From: Niastella koreensis GR20-10
GTDB lineage: Bacteria > Bacteroidota > Bacteroidia > Chitinophagales > Chitinophagaceae
Reading direction: 5' to 3'
DNA length: 64,000 nt
NCBI RefSeq assembly: GCF_000246855.1
Contig: NC_016609.1
Span: 4,848,744-4,912,743 of the forward strand
Of the stretch, positions 18,730 to 27,689 are shown piece by piece (the stretch's first letter is position 1; the number at the start of each line of letters is the position of its first letter). Under the pieces are notes generated by a model. That model worked only from the letters and a program-made list of their open reading frames with translations. It had not been told where the DNA came from and made no database searches. The position numbers were made by a program, and so were the translations under genes.

Positions 18730-19020
18730 TTGAAGACAATTGTTTACACTGCTGGCAAGCGACAGACACACACGACCAATCTGCTCGCTGAATATGGAAA
18801 AACCTTTGATGATCTTCGAAATATTATCGTCAAACTCGAACTGTTAGGTGCTGGACAGATTGTAAAAGGCCATTATGTTGCGGTTTCTTCTATAGCTTTT
18901 CTAAAACAGCTCCGATTCATTTTACAACATTGGAAGGGTGAAGATTTTATGGTAGAAAACTTTGATAGCAAAAACTCAAACATGAAAGTTGTTTACATTC
19001 TTATTCGGTCGTTTGAGTAA
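18730..19020 (+). CDS. Hypothetical protein or fragment, about 96 aa
   Basis: Not recognised. The frame opens with TTG at 18730 and encodes a plausible globular sequence (LELLGAGQIVKGHYVAVSSI, FLKQLRFILQHW) ending SFE. The first codons overlap another open frame (18531-18791) that lacks coding character. It may be the end of a gene whose 5' part is lost. Positions 18505-18729 hold nothing else that I can support. Confidence 0.35.
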   Translation: MKTIVYTAGKRQTHTTNLLAEYGKTFDDLRNIIVKLELLGAGQIVKGHYVAVSSIAFLKQLRFILQHWKGEDFMVENFDSKNSNMKVVYILIRSFE

Positions 19021-19126
19021 AAAAATGAAGGAAAGCGACTGCGATGTTTTCTTTGCCTGAATGCATTATTTTCCACGGAACTACATATATACTTAGAACA
19101 ATTCAAGGTACAACCCTAACGTTTAC

Positions 19127-19324
19127 ATGTCAATAAAGAATGCTTATGAATTGTATGAAACCGGCAGTATTCTTCATAAATGCAACGACAAAGAACAGGA
19201 TTTTAAAGGGCCGAGCCTATAGCCCTATGCGGCATATAAATATGGTAATGAATACCTTATAGACACTTTACGTGAGTTTATTAAAGCTCATAACGAGAAC
19301 AAATTGAACCAACTCTATGAATAA
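19127..19324 (+). pseudogene. Small gene with an in-frame TAG, overlapping the ATPase start
   Basis: From the ATG at 19127 the frame reads MSIKNAYELYETGSILHKCN and on to FKGPSL. A TAG at 19220-19222 interrupts it, and it continues in the same frame (PYAAYKYGNEYLIDTLREF) to a TAA at 19322-19324. That stop overlaps the ATG of the ATPase (ATGAATAA arrangement), typical of translational coupling. Both halves look coding, so a sense codon has become TAG, the read is wrong, or two short peptides are made. The family is unknown; the position suggests a small accessory or inhibitor subunit of the ATPase/HNH system. Confidence 0.5.
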
Positions 19325-21452
19325 TTTTAAGCTTTTAGCCATACGGCCATTACATGGAACAAGCGAAAACTACATTAAGAATCTTAAACCTGATGAAATT
19401 TATCAATTTCACCAGGACTATGAATTCATTCGTGAAGATGAACAGGATTTTAGTAGCAAGGTTACTTCAATCCGTTACAATCGCAATTCTCCGGATAATT
19501 TATATAAAATCGTTGCTGGAAACAATGAAATTAACGTGCAGATCTCGGCCATAGTAGGAAAGAATGGTTCAGGAAAAAGTTCATTACTTGAATTGTTTTA
19601 CCTGACTATTTTTTGCATTTCATCAGTAGAAGAAGTTTTGGCGTATAACGAACAAAGTTTACGTGACCAACTGCTTAAATACGATAAAAATCCCGGCCAT
19701 GAAATATCAAAGGAAAAAGCCAACCAAATAAAAGAAGAGCTTGAGGATTTAATAAGTACTTATGAAAATCTTAAGACAGAGGTTTATTATTATTCTGGCG
19801 ATCGCATTTATTGTTTGAGGTTTGATTATGCATCTTTGCCCAAAACAACTGTGTATGAATTTATAAAACATGCCGAGGATAAAGAAAAGTATTTTCTTCA
19901 TGGCGAAAATAGTAAACTAAACCTCCATTCATTCTTCTATAGTATTGCGGTTAATTATTCAATTTATGGACTCAATTCAAACATAATCGGAAATTGGGTT
20001 ACCAGCCTTTTTCATAAAAATGACGGATACCAGGTCCCACTAGTGCTAACCCCTTTCAGGGAGGAGGGACAGATAAATATTAATACTGAACTCCATTTAG
20101 CAAATACCAGATTAATATGCAATCTCCTCGATGATAACTTTCAGACTAAAGAAGTCTTAAAAGGTAAATTTGCGGAAAGGATCATATTTAGGCTTCCAGA
20201 AGAAAGAAAAAAAACTCTCTTTAATTATATTAGTCTATCGGAAGCTATTGAAAGACTGGTCAAGAAACAGGGGAAGAATAAAATAGAACTTTTCCAGGAA
20301 ATTTTCATTGCAATTTTAAAAGTGGACCAGTCTGTATTCCTATCGATCAAACAGGAGTTGCCTTACTTTGACAAAATAGTAGATTATGTGTTAGGTAAGG
20401 TGCTAAAAATAGCACATTATTACAATAAATATATAGCCTTTCGGACTAGTGACGATAGGCACGCAGAAACCGGAAATCAGGCCAGTCCGTTTCCAAGCAT
20501 TACTGACTTTAATGAATATATTAAGGACCTATCTACTGACGGAAGTCACGTTACATTAAAGCTGAGGCAAATTCTAAACGTAATTCGGTTTAACATATTG
20601 GAAGAGGATGATAATGTTAAATGGATAAATAACGAATTAGAACTGTCAATTGACGAGTTGATAAAACGAGTACGACCTAATGTAAAAAAGGATGAAATCA
20701 AACTGATAGAACTAATTCCTGCTGCTTTTTTTGTACCAGAAATTATAGTGTCTAATCACAATGGGACGGCTTCCATGCAACGAATGAGTTCAGGTGAATT
20801 GCAATTCGTTCATACTCTCCAATCAATATACTACCATATAATCTTCATAGATTCTGTACACGATTCCAATGAGAACAAGATGATCAAGTATAGAAGTATA
20901 AATATAATGTTTGACGAAGTTGAACTCTACTTTCATCCAGAGTTTCAAAAAGCCTTTGTAGCTGAATTACTTTCTGGTCTCTCGAAATTAAGTATTGAAT
21001 CTATAAAGGGGATCAATGTATTGTTTACAACACATTCCCCCCTTATCCTTTCCGATATACCAATCACAAATTTGTTGAGGTTGGTAAATGGATCTCCCGA
21101 TAAACCTGATGCCAAGGAACAAACGTTTGGATCAAACATACACGAATTATTGGCCAATGATTTTTATATGGAAGATGGTTTCTTAGGTGAAGTAGCCAGG
21201 GAAAAAATTTCAAAAACTTTAAATTGGCTAAAAAAACAAGCAAATACTTTTAAAGACGAGGAGATATTTGAAATTGATGAATCAATTAAGTATACTGATC
21301 AGGAGAATGATCGTGATTACAACAAGCAGATTATTGAATTGATTGGCGAACCTGTAATAAAATATCAGTTAAAGAAGATGTACTTGGAGTTTGTCAATGA
21401 TAACGAATATTTGGATAAGGAAATTGAAAAGTTAAGAAAATTTAAAAGATAA
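19317..21452 (+). CDS. Septu-like AAA/ABC-type ATPase (PtuA-like), 711 aa
   Basis: ABC/SMC-type ATPase of the OLD/PtuA/RloA sort. Walker A is GKNGSGKS at 81-88 and the signature MSSGE is at 490-494. Walker B reads INIMFDEVELYFHP with D533/E534, and the H-loop TTHSP has His573. The 400-residue insert between Walker A and the signature is helical and diverged. The next gene begins 2 nt after its stop and encodes an HNH nuclease, which is the layout of Septu (PtuA ATPase + PtuB HNH), an anti-phage system in which the ATPase controls the nuclease. At 711 aa it is longer than the PtuA proteins I know (about 500), so it could be a separate subtype or another ATPase-HNH pair. Confidence 0.82.
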   Translation: MNNFKLLAIRPLHGTSENYIKNLKPDEIYQFHQDYEFIREDEQDFSSKVTSIRYNRNSPDNLYKIVAGNNEINVQISAIVGKNGSGKSSLLELFYLTIFCISSVEEVLAYNEQSLRDQLLKYDKNPGHEISKEKANQIKEELEDLISTYENLKTEVYYYSGDRIYCLRFDYASLPKTTVYEFIKHAEDKEKYFLHGENSKLNLHSFFYSIAVNYSIYGLNSNIIGNWVTSLFHKNDGYQVPLVLTPFREEGQININTELHLANTRLICNLLDDNFQTKEVLKGKFAERIIFRLPEERKKTLFNYISLSEAIERLVKKQGKNKIELFQEIFIAILKVDQSVFLSIKQELPYFDKIVDYVLGKVLKIAHYYNKYIAFRTSDDRHAETGNQASPFPSITDFNEYIKDLSTDGSHVTLKLRQILNVIRFNILEEDDNVKWINNELELSIDELIKRVRPNVKKDEIKLIELIPAAFFVPEIIVSNHNGTASMQRMSSGELQFVHTLQSIYYHIIFIDSVHDSNENKMIKYRSINIMFDEVELYFHPEFQKAFVAELLSGLSKLSIESIKGINVLFTTHSPLILSDIPITNLLRLVNGSPDKPDAKEQTFGSNIHELLANDFYMEDGFLGEVAREKISKTLNWLKKQANTFKDEEIFEIDESIKYTDQENDRDYNKQIIELIGEPVIKYQLKKMYLEFVNDNEYLDKEIEKLRKFKR

Positions 21453-21454
21453 TA

Positions 21455-22399
21455 ATGTTAAGTATCCACACGCCGAGGTCTGCCAACAAGGCCCAATGGT
21501 ACATCAATACTATTAAGGGCTGGGTTGAAAAAAAAATAGATGAAAATAAAATTGACAAAATCAAGAAAGAAAATATAAAAAAAGATTTGCCGCAAATATT
21601 ACAAGGCACGCCTTCAGAGCTTCTAGTCCTGAGCGATACATATAATAAGTTATTTCCAAAAAAATACAATAAAAAGAAAAAAAAATTCTTTTGGGATCGT
21701 AGGATTGAGCATATATTCAACTACACATCTTTTAGAAAAAAGTTTGGCTATGAATTAGCAAATGAGCTTGACGTAGTGTGCTGTCCTTATTGTAATCGAA
21801 ACTATACAACAGTTCACGATACTGATAAATCTGGCAAACCAGATAAGAAGAAAGTATTCCCCGAGTTTGATCATTTTTATCCTAGAACCGATCATCCTAT
21901 ATTAGCCTTGTCTTTTTACAACCTGGTACCAAGCTGTAACATTTGTAATAGCCACTTTAAAGGCTCGCAAGATCCAATTACACTAAATTTATTTCACCCT
22001 TATACCAGTATAAAGCCAAACCATTTCAATTTCAAGTTTTATCCACGAAACTATTTAAGTCTGATTGGAAAAGGACTATCCATCGATCTGGATTTCTCAT
22101 TTAATGAGAGTAAAGATGTAAATGAGAAAGTTAAGAATTCCATTGATTTTTTTGATATAAAAGCAACTTATGAAAAGTGCCACTCTGCGCTAATAAAAGA
22201 CATCATTGATAAAAGAATTGCCTATGGTGGTACATATTTAAAACAATTGCAAAGCACCTACAATTTAGACTTTAACCAATCATATAGAATTCTCTTTGAA
22301 ACTGATTATGAAGAAAACGAAGGCTTACATAAACGACCTTTCAGTAAGTTAAAAAGGGATATATATGATGATTTTGAAATGACTAAATACTCACAATAA
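21455..22399 (+). CDS. HNH endonuclease, Septu PtuB-like, 314 aa
   Basis: Residues 109-170 carry an HNH domain with a structural zinc site: C110-P-Y-C113, the core FPEFDHFYP with Asp139-His140, NLVPSC with Asn156, and C161-N-I-C164-N-S-H-F-K. The first 100 residues are Lys-rich and helical. The C-terminal 130 residues have no known domain. It starts 2 nt after the ATPase stop, so the two are one transcript and probably one complex. By comparison with Septu it would be the toxic effector that degrades DNA on phage infection. This role is inferred from domain and order. Confidence 0.85.
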   Translation: MLSIHTPRSANKAQWYINTIKGWVEKKIDENKIDKIKKENIKKDLPQILQGTPSELLVLSDTYNKLFPKKYNKKKKKFFWDRRIEHIFNYTSFRKKFGYELANELDVVCCPYCNRNYTTVHDTDKSGKPDKKKVFPEFDHFYPRTDHPILALSFYNLVPSCNICNSHFKGSQDPITLNLFHPYTSIKPNHFNFKFYPRNYLSLIGKGLSIDLDFSFNESKDVNEKVKNSIDFFDIKATYEKCHSALIKDIIDKRIAYGGTYLKQLQSTYNLDFNQSYRILFETDYEENEGLHKRPFSKLKRDIYDDFEMTKYSQ

Positions 22400-22520
22400 C
22401 TTTTGAAGTGCTTTTAAATTCGGAAGCATTCTTACGTTTCAACTATTACAGTTTCTCTTAACCATTTGAAAAATGACGTCATTAATTTGGCATTGATATT
22501 TAACTTAACCATTTTACTGA

Positions 22521-24155
22521 ATGAAAAAATATATTTCAGCTGATGAGATATTTATTACTTATGGTAATAGATCATCTAGTCAATATCAAAAAGCACTAAC
22601 AGCTCATATCTTAGAAAAATTTGGACAGAATGCTGTTAACGATTCAAGCATTATCAGACCAATTCTAGAAGAATGCTATGATTGGTCCGCCACCCAGTTT
22701 ACAAATATCATAAGAGCCATTAATGACAAATTATTTGTAAACTATCTTTTTGCTTTTCATGAATCATCTGTTAAGCTTTGGATTAGAGTATTGAGTGGTG
22801 AAAAAATTATCGATACGGTTCAGATTTCCGAAGATGAGCTTGCGATGAACAGACGTATATTTAAACTTGCACTGGAACAAACGTGTGATGTCACCTATAC
22901 GCATTCCTCAAAATATACAGCAGAGATTGCTACGCATTATGACGAAGTGATTGAAGATTTGTTATTCCTCGGATCAGAGATAATTGGCTTTGCTCAATAC
23001 CTTGCAGAGATGCGTATGATCCAAGGTACGTTACTTATAGATATTGACGCAGAGGGCATACTTAGACTGACAAGATCACCGGAAATTGAGGCAATCTTTT
23101 CAAAGTTGATCGATATGATGAAGGAAGATTTTGAGTATGGCATTTTTGACAAAAATGGTGTAAATGACATGAAGGACGCTTTGAAAAAATGTATGGGTAT
23201 TGATTACGATTTTGCGGGTCACCAAATAATGACCATTAAAAAACATCATAGCCCAGTTGGATGGGAATTTCAAACAATTGAACCTGGCATACTGATTCAA
23301 AACCAGGTAAACCAAGGCACCGCAAAAAAGGATGCTGCTGACTTTTATGATGGGCTTACTTTTAGCAAAAAAAATAAGTTACCAATAAAAGAATCTGTGT
23401 ATAAGGTAAATGCAATGGAACGACATCTTTTTCGACCTATCATTATTGTTGATGAAAACGGAAATGATCGGCAACTTATTGGCATACAAAAATGGGCAGA
23501 AAGTATTACAGTACTTGCAACAAATGGATTTCAATGGAACAAAGCTGCCAATGAATGGAAAAACAATCCCTGTTTTGTAAAATATCTGGAACAAAAAAGT
23601 GATCAACATGATAGTCTTCTTGAAGACGAAGTAGTAAAAGCGTTAAAACAGCTGAATTTACCTTTTGATCGAAATATTGTTACGTTTTCAGACGGAAAAA
23701 AATCAGTGAAAGTAGATGTGAAAGGTATCGGTGAAATGGATTTTGTATGGGCAGATCCAACAAGAGGTAAAATCATCGTAGCAGACTGCAAATACAATCG
23801 TGCTCGGTATGATATGCTGGCTTTCACGGCTGATTACTCAAATTTTAAAGACACCTATGAGCAAAAAATTATGAATAAGTTAAATTGGATCAACCAGAAT
23901 AAAGAATTGGTAATTAAACATCTTTCCCAAAAATATCCAGGAATTGTCATTGATCCTGTTGCATCTAATGTAGAAGCAATTTTTATTATCAATACACCCA
24001 CTTTTTACATGTATAATGGCAATGTAAAAACTGTTTGTTTTTTTAGACTTGAAAAGCTAATACTCAATAATTATTCGCATCCTGATCTGGCGATCTCTGT
24101 AAAAACAGAAAAGGGATGGCATATAAAAACAGTTCATTACCCTTATTTCAGCTGA
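22521..24155 (+). CDS. Large protein with C-terminal PD-(D/E)XK-like nuclease domain, 544 aa
   Basis: The first 350 residues are not recognised. Near the C-terminus, residues 400-425 read as a PD-(D/E)XK core: GEMDFVW with Asp407, then a hairpin, then IIVADCKY with Asp422-x-Lys424. The flanking helix LEDEVVKALKQLNLPF fits the first helix of that fold. This makes it a putative restriction-type nuclease with an N-terminal sensing region. It begins 122 nt after the HNH gene on the same strand and is followed 63 nt later by a UDG-like gene. It may be a separate two-gene system or an extension of the ATPase/HNH locus. Confidence 0.62.
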   Translation: MKKYISADEIFITYGNRSSSQYQKALTAHILEKFGQNAVNDSSIIRPILEECYDWSATQFTNIIRAINDKLFVNYLFAFHESSVKLWIRVLSGEKIIDTVQISEDELAMNRRIFKLALEQTCDVTYTHSSKYTAEIATHYDEVIEDLLFLGSEIIGFAQYLAEMRMIQGTLLIDIDAEGILRLTRSPEIEAIFSKLIDMMKEDFEYGIFDKNGVNDMKDALKKCMGIDYDFAGHQIMTIKKHHSPVGWEFQTIEPGILIQNQVNQGTAKKDAADFYDGLTFSKKNKLPIKESVYKVNAMERHLFRPIIIVDENGNDRQLIGIQKWAESITVLATNGFQWNKAANEWKNNPCFVKYLEQKSDQHDSLLEDEVVKALKQLNLPFDRNIVTFSDGKKSVKVDVKGIGEMDFVWADPTRGKIIVADCKYNRARYDMLAFTADYSNFKDTYEQKIMNKLNWINQNKELVIKHLSQKYPGIVIDPVASNVEAIFIINTPTFYMYNGNVKTVCFFRLEKLILNNYSHPDLAISVKTEKGWHIKTVHYPYFS

Positions 24156-24218
24156 ATATCGTGTTTTCCAGTTCTTCTTGTTTGTCACCACCTTAAAAAA
24201 AGAAACACCGCGTTGATT

Positions 24219-24863
24219 ATGAGCTATAAAGTTAAATCTTCTTCAACAAAAGACGATTATGTTGTCGAAAAACATCCTTTTGAGCCATTTCTTTTGGACA
24301 ACACTAGTTATCTGGTTTTAGGAACTTTTCCCACACACATCAGCAACCTTTGTTACAATTTTTATTATTCAAGCAAGGAAAATAATTTTTGGAAGATCAT
24401 TGAAAAAGTATTTAACCATAGCTTCGTACATCACGCAGAAGATAAAGCGGTTAACGAAAGACAATCATTCCTTAAAGATAATAAAATTGGTGTAACAGAT
24501 ATGCATGAAGTTTGTTATCGAAGAAATAAAAGCTCGTCTGATAAGGATTTATATACTATCCAGCTTCGTAATATCTTTTCTATTCTTGATAGATACCCTT
24601 CAATCAGTCGTTTAATTTTGACAAGCAGGACCGAAGTGTTTGGTGCACTGGGACTTTTAAAAACACTTTTTCTGCAACACGAGAAACCTTTTCCTGATAT
24701 CACTAGGAGAAGCGATAAAATTTTAGAAAGCAAATTTATTTATGCAGGCAGTAAAATTGAAATCGTTGTGCCTTATTCACCATCGCCGAGATTGATAGCT
24801 GATAAGGTAACAACAATGGAGGAATTGATCACTATGTACACTTTTTGCCTTAGCTTAGAGTAG
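24219..24863 (+). CDS. Uracil-DNA glycosylase superfamily protein, 214 aa
   Basis: The fold is recognised from the motif order of the MUG/TDG-like branch: YLVLGTFPT near 31-39 (motif 1, water-activating loop), the pair YY...NNFW at 49-58, R-x-x-F-L...IGVTDM, a Ser/Asp-rich loop (KSSSDKDL), a LILTSR strand, and the DNA-intercalating end motif VPYSPSPR. The motif 1 acid usual in active enzymes is not obvious (T-F-P-T). It may bind or cleave modified bases, which would suit a system aimed at phages with modified DNA; that is inference. The start is the ATG at 24219; a TTG 6 nt upstream is less likely. It is the last gene before R6. Confidence 0.7.
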   Translation: MSYKVKSSSTKDDYVVEKHPFEPFLLDNTSYLVLGTFPTHISNLCYNFYYSSKENNFWKIIEKVFNHSFVHHAEDKAVNERQSFLKDNKIGVTDMHEVCYRRNKSSSDKDLYTIQLRNIFSILDRYPSISRLILTSRTEVFGALGLLKTLFLQHEKPFPDITRRSDKILESKFIYAGSKIEIVVPYSPSPRLIADKVTTMEELITMYTFCLSLE

Positions 24864-25015
24864 TATCTATTTTTAGCGGCCTTATGAGTTTTAAAGCTTT
24901 TGTTTACCCTCCCATATAGGGCTTTCAATTTCTTCACATCTACAATTGCTATCCATTTTCATTGACATCCTATTGTACAATATCTTCAGCATTTTTTTAA
25001 GTTATTTACTTTGGT

Positions 25016-25195
25016 CTAGTACTTTTTTAGCGTCACTGATACAGGATCATAATAGTAATCGCTAACAGTTCCATTTTTTATTTTTTCTACCATTTCGTCA
25101 ATGATAAAGATGGGAACCAAAAACCACTCTTGTGCTGTTACCATCTTTCCAAACCGATCTTTTATTTCAATGGAGAGTTCTAACTTAAAAGATAC
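25016..25195 (-). pseudogene. C-terminal fragment, possibly of a GIY-YIG-type nuclease family protein
   Basis: Minus-strand frame encoding LELSIEIKDRFGKMVTAQ and EWFLVPIFIIDEMVEKIKNG, then a stop. This resembles the conserved end of a Bacteroidota GIY-YIG family (K-D-R-F-G...E-W-F-L-V-P...I-D-E). The N-terminal part with the GIY-YIG core is gone. Upstream codons in the frame are antisense to the recombinase remnant, so a junction lies near 25160-25195. The family name is from memory and moderately sure at best. Confidence 0.4.
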
Positions 25196-25457
25196 CTTCG
25201 AATGGGCCATCAATATTTCGCTGAAACTCCCGCTGCTATGGGATTCTGACGGAGTAGGGGTAAAAGAAAATTTACAAAAACTGGTATTCCCCAAGGGAAT
25301 AAGCTATTATCACAAAAATGGGGCATTTCTAACTGACGAAGTAAACGAAGTATTTGAGCCAATCCCGCGCCTGAACTGCATTTCAGAAAGTGATAAAAAT
25401 AAACAAGGCAGCATTTCTGCTGCCTTGTCCAATTTAGTCGGGTGGACTGGATTCTAA
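25165..25457 (+). pseudogene. Serine recombinase tail remnant (second copy)
   Basis: MESSNLKDTFEWAINISLKL and KENLQKLVFPKGISYYHKNG here correspond to VESSNLKTYFREGITISTQL and KEKLQKFIFPEGVSYNREKG of the remnant at 3-568. The match continues through FEPIPRLNCI and the R6 hairpin. DNA similarity is high over about 290 bp. The catalytic part is absent. The two copies flank the whole 0.6-25 kb region in direct orientation. Confidence 0.65.
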
Positions 25458-25463
25458 CCACCC
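25404..25463 (+). repeat. Recombinase-tail repeat R6 (short tail)
   Basis: A hairpin identical to R1 (25404-25427, 10-bp stem, TTTC loop) is followed by GTCGGGTGGACTGGATTCTA at 25437. After ACCACCC the similarity to other tails is lost, so this copy is truncated or diverged. It lacks the ACAAATT core seen in the others. Confidence 0.75.
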
Positions 25464-25739
25464 TATGATTTATTGAATCAATGTTCTGAAAAAGGTAATT
25501 TATTCACCCATCGCTTCACTCATTGGTGCATAATGACGAATGAGCTACCTGTTAAAGCAATCTATCCAAATTTACTTTTCAATAACAGGCTGGTATATTG
25601 GCTCTGCCACATAACGATGAAAAGCCAGTTCCGGTAAATTTGCCCTGAGTGAAGCAAGATCTTTTAAATGATTAAAATTTATTTATTTCCTAAATATAAA
25701 TCAATTGTATTTTTAAAACATACGCCATACTTTTGTTCC

Positions 25740-25997
25740 ATGGGAAGAGCAAGAAGTTTAACAAGGTTCAAGAAACAAATTATGTTAAATGGTAAAATGG
25801 TGGATATTGATTTTCATCCCGTAAATGCAATAGAGAAACAACTTTATTTTGTTTATATTCCTGTGGACAATAAGCCTTTCCGAATTCATATGCAGAAAAC
25901 AGCAGATGGTTCTTTTAAAATACCGATGAAAGAACGGGTTCCCAATAATATCTGTGAATTGGAGTCTGCTCTTGAAGAAGCTATTATTAACTCATGA
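25740..25997 (+). CDS. Small hypothetical protein, 85 aa
   Basis: Not recognised. The start is chosen at the ATG at 25740 (MGRARSLTRFKKQIMLNGKM) rather than an in-frame ATG 72 nt upstream, because the upstream residues look like non-coding sequence. The protein is basic at the N-terminus, then beta-rich (YFVYIPVDNKPFRIHMQKT), with an acidic helical end. It has no signal peptide. It stands alone in the first part of the R6-R7 block. Confidence 0.5.
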   Translation: MGRARSLTRFKKQIMLNGKMVDIDFHPVNAIEKQLYFVYIPVDNKPFRIHMQKTADGSFKIPMKERVPNNICELESALEEAIINS

Positions 25998-26199
25998 CAA
26001 TAGGAAACATTTTATTATAGTTCGTTAATTGGCTACACAAGACCTTTTAATGTAGATGAGGCTTGAATAGTACGGATTCATAAATGCCTTTACTGATTAA
26101 GCATTTTTAACCGGCCTAAATCGGCGAAACCATGGCTAACAAAAGTTCAATCACAGTTATTGGCTGGAATTTTCCCATCAGCATTATCACATCACATTT

Positions 26200-26757
26200 A
26201 TGAAAATAATTCCAGGACTTTTGTGCCTTTTATTGATAGGGTGTGCTGACAACAAAACAAAAGAAGACAAACAGACTTTGGACTTTGGTTCATTTTCTAT
26301 CATTACACCAAATGGTTGGGCAAAAGTCAAGGCACAGGGTACTGATAGTTACGTTGGACGAATTGCAATTGACAAAGCGGATACGATAGATTTTGATTTA
26401 GGTTGGTATTCAAACACATTGACAGAACCAGAACCGCAAATCATTGAACGTTCAATGTTAAAAAATATGGATGTACGTGACACGATACAATTCGTTATCG
26501 TTGACAGTCGCAAAGGCATTGATCCTGACAACTTCAAAAAAAATAATGTTTCGTGGGACACAATTGATGGACGCAAGGCAAAAATTATTTTCCCAAGACA
26601 ATCAGGCGTTGGCACGACAGGAATTTACATTGACAGCTTATGGCAAGCAGGTTCCGGCATTGACAGATTTAATTTGTATGGCGACAATTTAAAGCCAGCA
26701 AACGAAAAACTATTTCTTGAAGCATTAAAGACACTGAAATTTCACAAGACGAATTAA
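26200..26757 (+). CDS. Putative lipoprotein, 185 aa
   Basis: A lipoprotein signal peptide with lipobox L-I-G-C (Cys15) is followed by an acidic linker and a single domain of about 150 residues (FGSFSIITPNGWAKVK at the start). The pattern, a Pro-Asn-Gly-Trp strand followed by alternating strands and a final helix (NEKLFLEALKTLKF), resembles PsbP-like or other small periplasmic domains, but I cannot name the family. It would be anchored to the membrane on the periplasmic or outer side. It is monocistronic. Confidence 0.7.
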   Translation: MKIIPGLLCLLLIGCADNKTKEDKQTLDFGSFSIITPNGWAKVKAQGTDSYVGRIAIDKADTIDFDLGWYSNTLTEPEPQIIERSMLKNMDVRDTIQFVIVDSRKGIDPDNFKKNNVSWDTIDGRKAKIIFPRQSGVGTTGIYIDSLWQAGSGIDRFNLYGDNLKPANEKLFLEALKTLKFHKTN

Positions 26758-26829
26758 AATTGCTGACAATTCGCATTTCCTGATGTGTTTCATGCCCGGT
26801 TCGTACCTTTTCCTGCACCCAGGCTTCCC

Positions 26830-27195
26830 TCACTTAAAACTTTTCACCACCTTTAGCCTCTCTTCATCTATCTTTCGGTACCCATAATTGTAACAGAAAG
26901 TATATTCATTCTTCTGATAGCTGCTAAGGACATGATGGGTATGGTAAGTAAACTCGAATCCCATTTTCAGTAGTGTTTCCCGGGTGACAATTTCCTCGTG
27001 TTTGACCCCCAGCACTTTTTTCAGAATCCGCCGGTTGTTTTTCAGCGCCTTCTCTATGCGAATGATCTCGTTTCTCGACTCCGCTTTCTGGTTATTATGA
27101 TACTCGTTCTTACACCCTTCTGAGCAGAATTTACGGTCGGCCCTACCCTGTTTGATCGGCCCTTGACATCGCAGGCATTGACGTGGTTCCATCAT
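26830..27195 (-). CDS. Small zinc-ribbon protein, 121 aa
   Basis: An N-terminal treble-clef or ribbon site is formed by C7-x-x-C10 and C24-x3-C28 (RKFCSEGCKNEYHN), the type annotated as DUF2116-like Zn-ribbon. A basic helix (30-65) follows, then a conserved beta-rich end (GFEFTYHTHHVL, TFCYNYGYRKI). It may bind nucleic acid. It is divergent from the SSB gene, with 146 nt between; genes of this kind together with SSB and a TnsA-like nuclease appear to form a recurrent accessory set in this family of bacteria (from memory). Confidence 0.65.
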   Translation of the reverse strand: MMEPRQCLRCQGPIKQGRADRKFCSEGCKNEYHNNQKAESRNEIIRIEKALKNNRRILKKVLGVKHEEIVTRETLLKMGFEFTYHTHHVLSSYQKNEYTFCYNYGYRKIDEERLKVVKSFK

Positions 27196-27341
27196 AGTTA
27201 GGTATTGTTCTGCAATATACTATCCGTTTTTTACACGTTTATACGATTGTATATCCGTAACTACACTTGTAATCTTCGTTTAACTCTCCCCGCAACTCCT
27301 ACTTTCGATTCCTAATTCATTACTCACCAAATACTTATCAA

Positions 27342-27671
27342 ATGTTCCCGAATAACATGGTAATGCTGATTGGCTATGTAGGTCAGCATCTTACAATAAG
27401 CAAGACAACGAAGGGAGTTAAAAGACTGAAGATCCGGGTAGCCACCCACAACGTTTACAAGGGAGAGAAAAAAGAGCACCGATATACCACCATCTGGCAC
27501 AACGTAATTGCCTGGGGCAAACTGGCAGATCTTGCCGCCACGCGTTTTGTCAAAGGCAGCCGCATCAGGGTGCATGGTTCTATTTGTTACCGGAGTTTTA
27601 ACACTAAAGAAGGCTGTGTTCGCCACATCGCAGAGATAAAAGCTGAATTCCTGCAAAACCTGGATCGCTAA
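27342..27671 (+). CDS. Single-stranded DNA-binding protein, 109 aa
   Basis: OB-fold SSB: MVMLIGYVGQHLTI strand, KRLKIRVATHNVYK, then TIWHNVIAWGKLADLAATRF and the GSRIRVHGSI strand. It lacks the acidic C-terminal tail (D-D-x-P-F) that recruits replication proteins in housekeeping SSB, so it is an accessory SSB such as those carried by mobile elements. The TnsA-like gene starts 18 nt downstream and is probably co-transcribed. Confidence 0.85.
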   Translation: MFPNNMVMLIGYVGQHLTISKTTKGVKRLKIRVATHNVYKGEKKEHRYTTIWHNVIAWGKLADLAATRFVKGSRIRVHGSICYRSFNTKEGCVRHIAEIKAEFLQNLDR

Positions 27672-27689
27672 TCCCTTAAAATCCTGATC

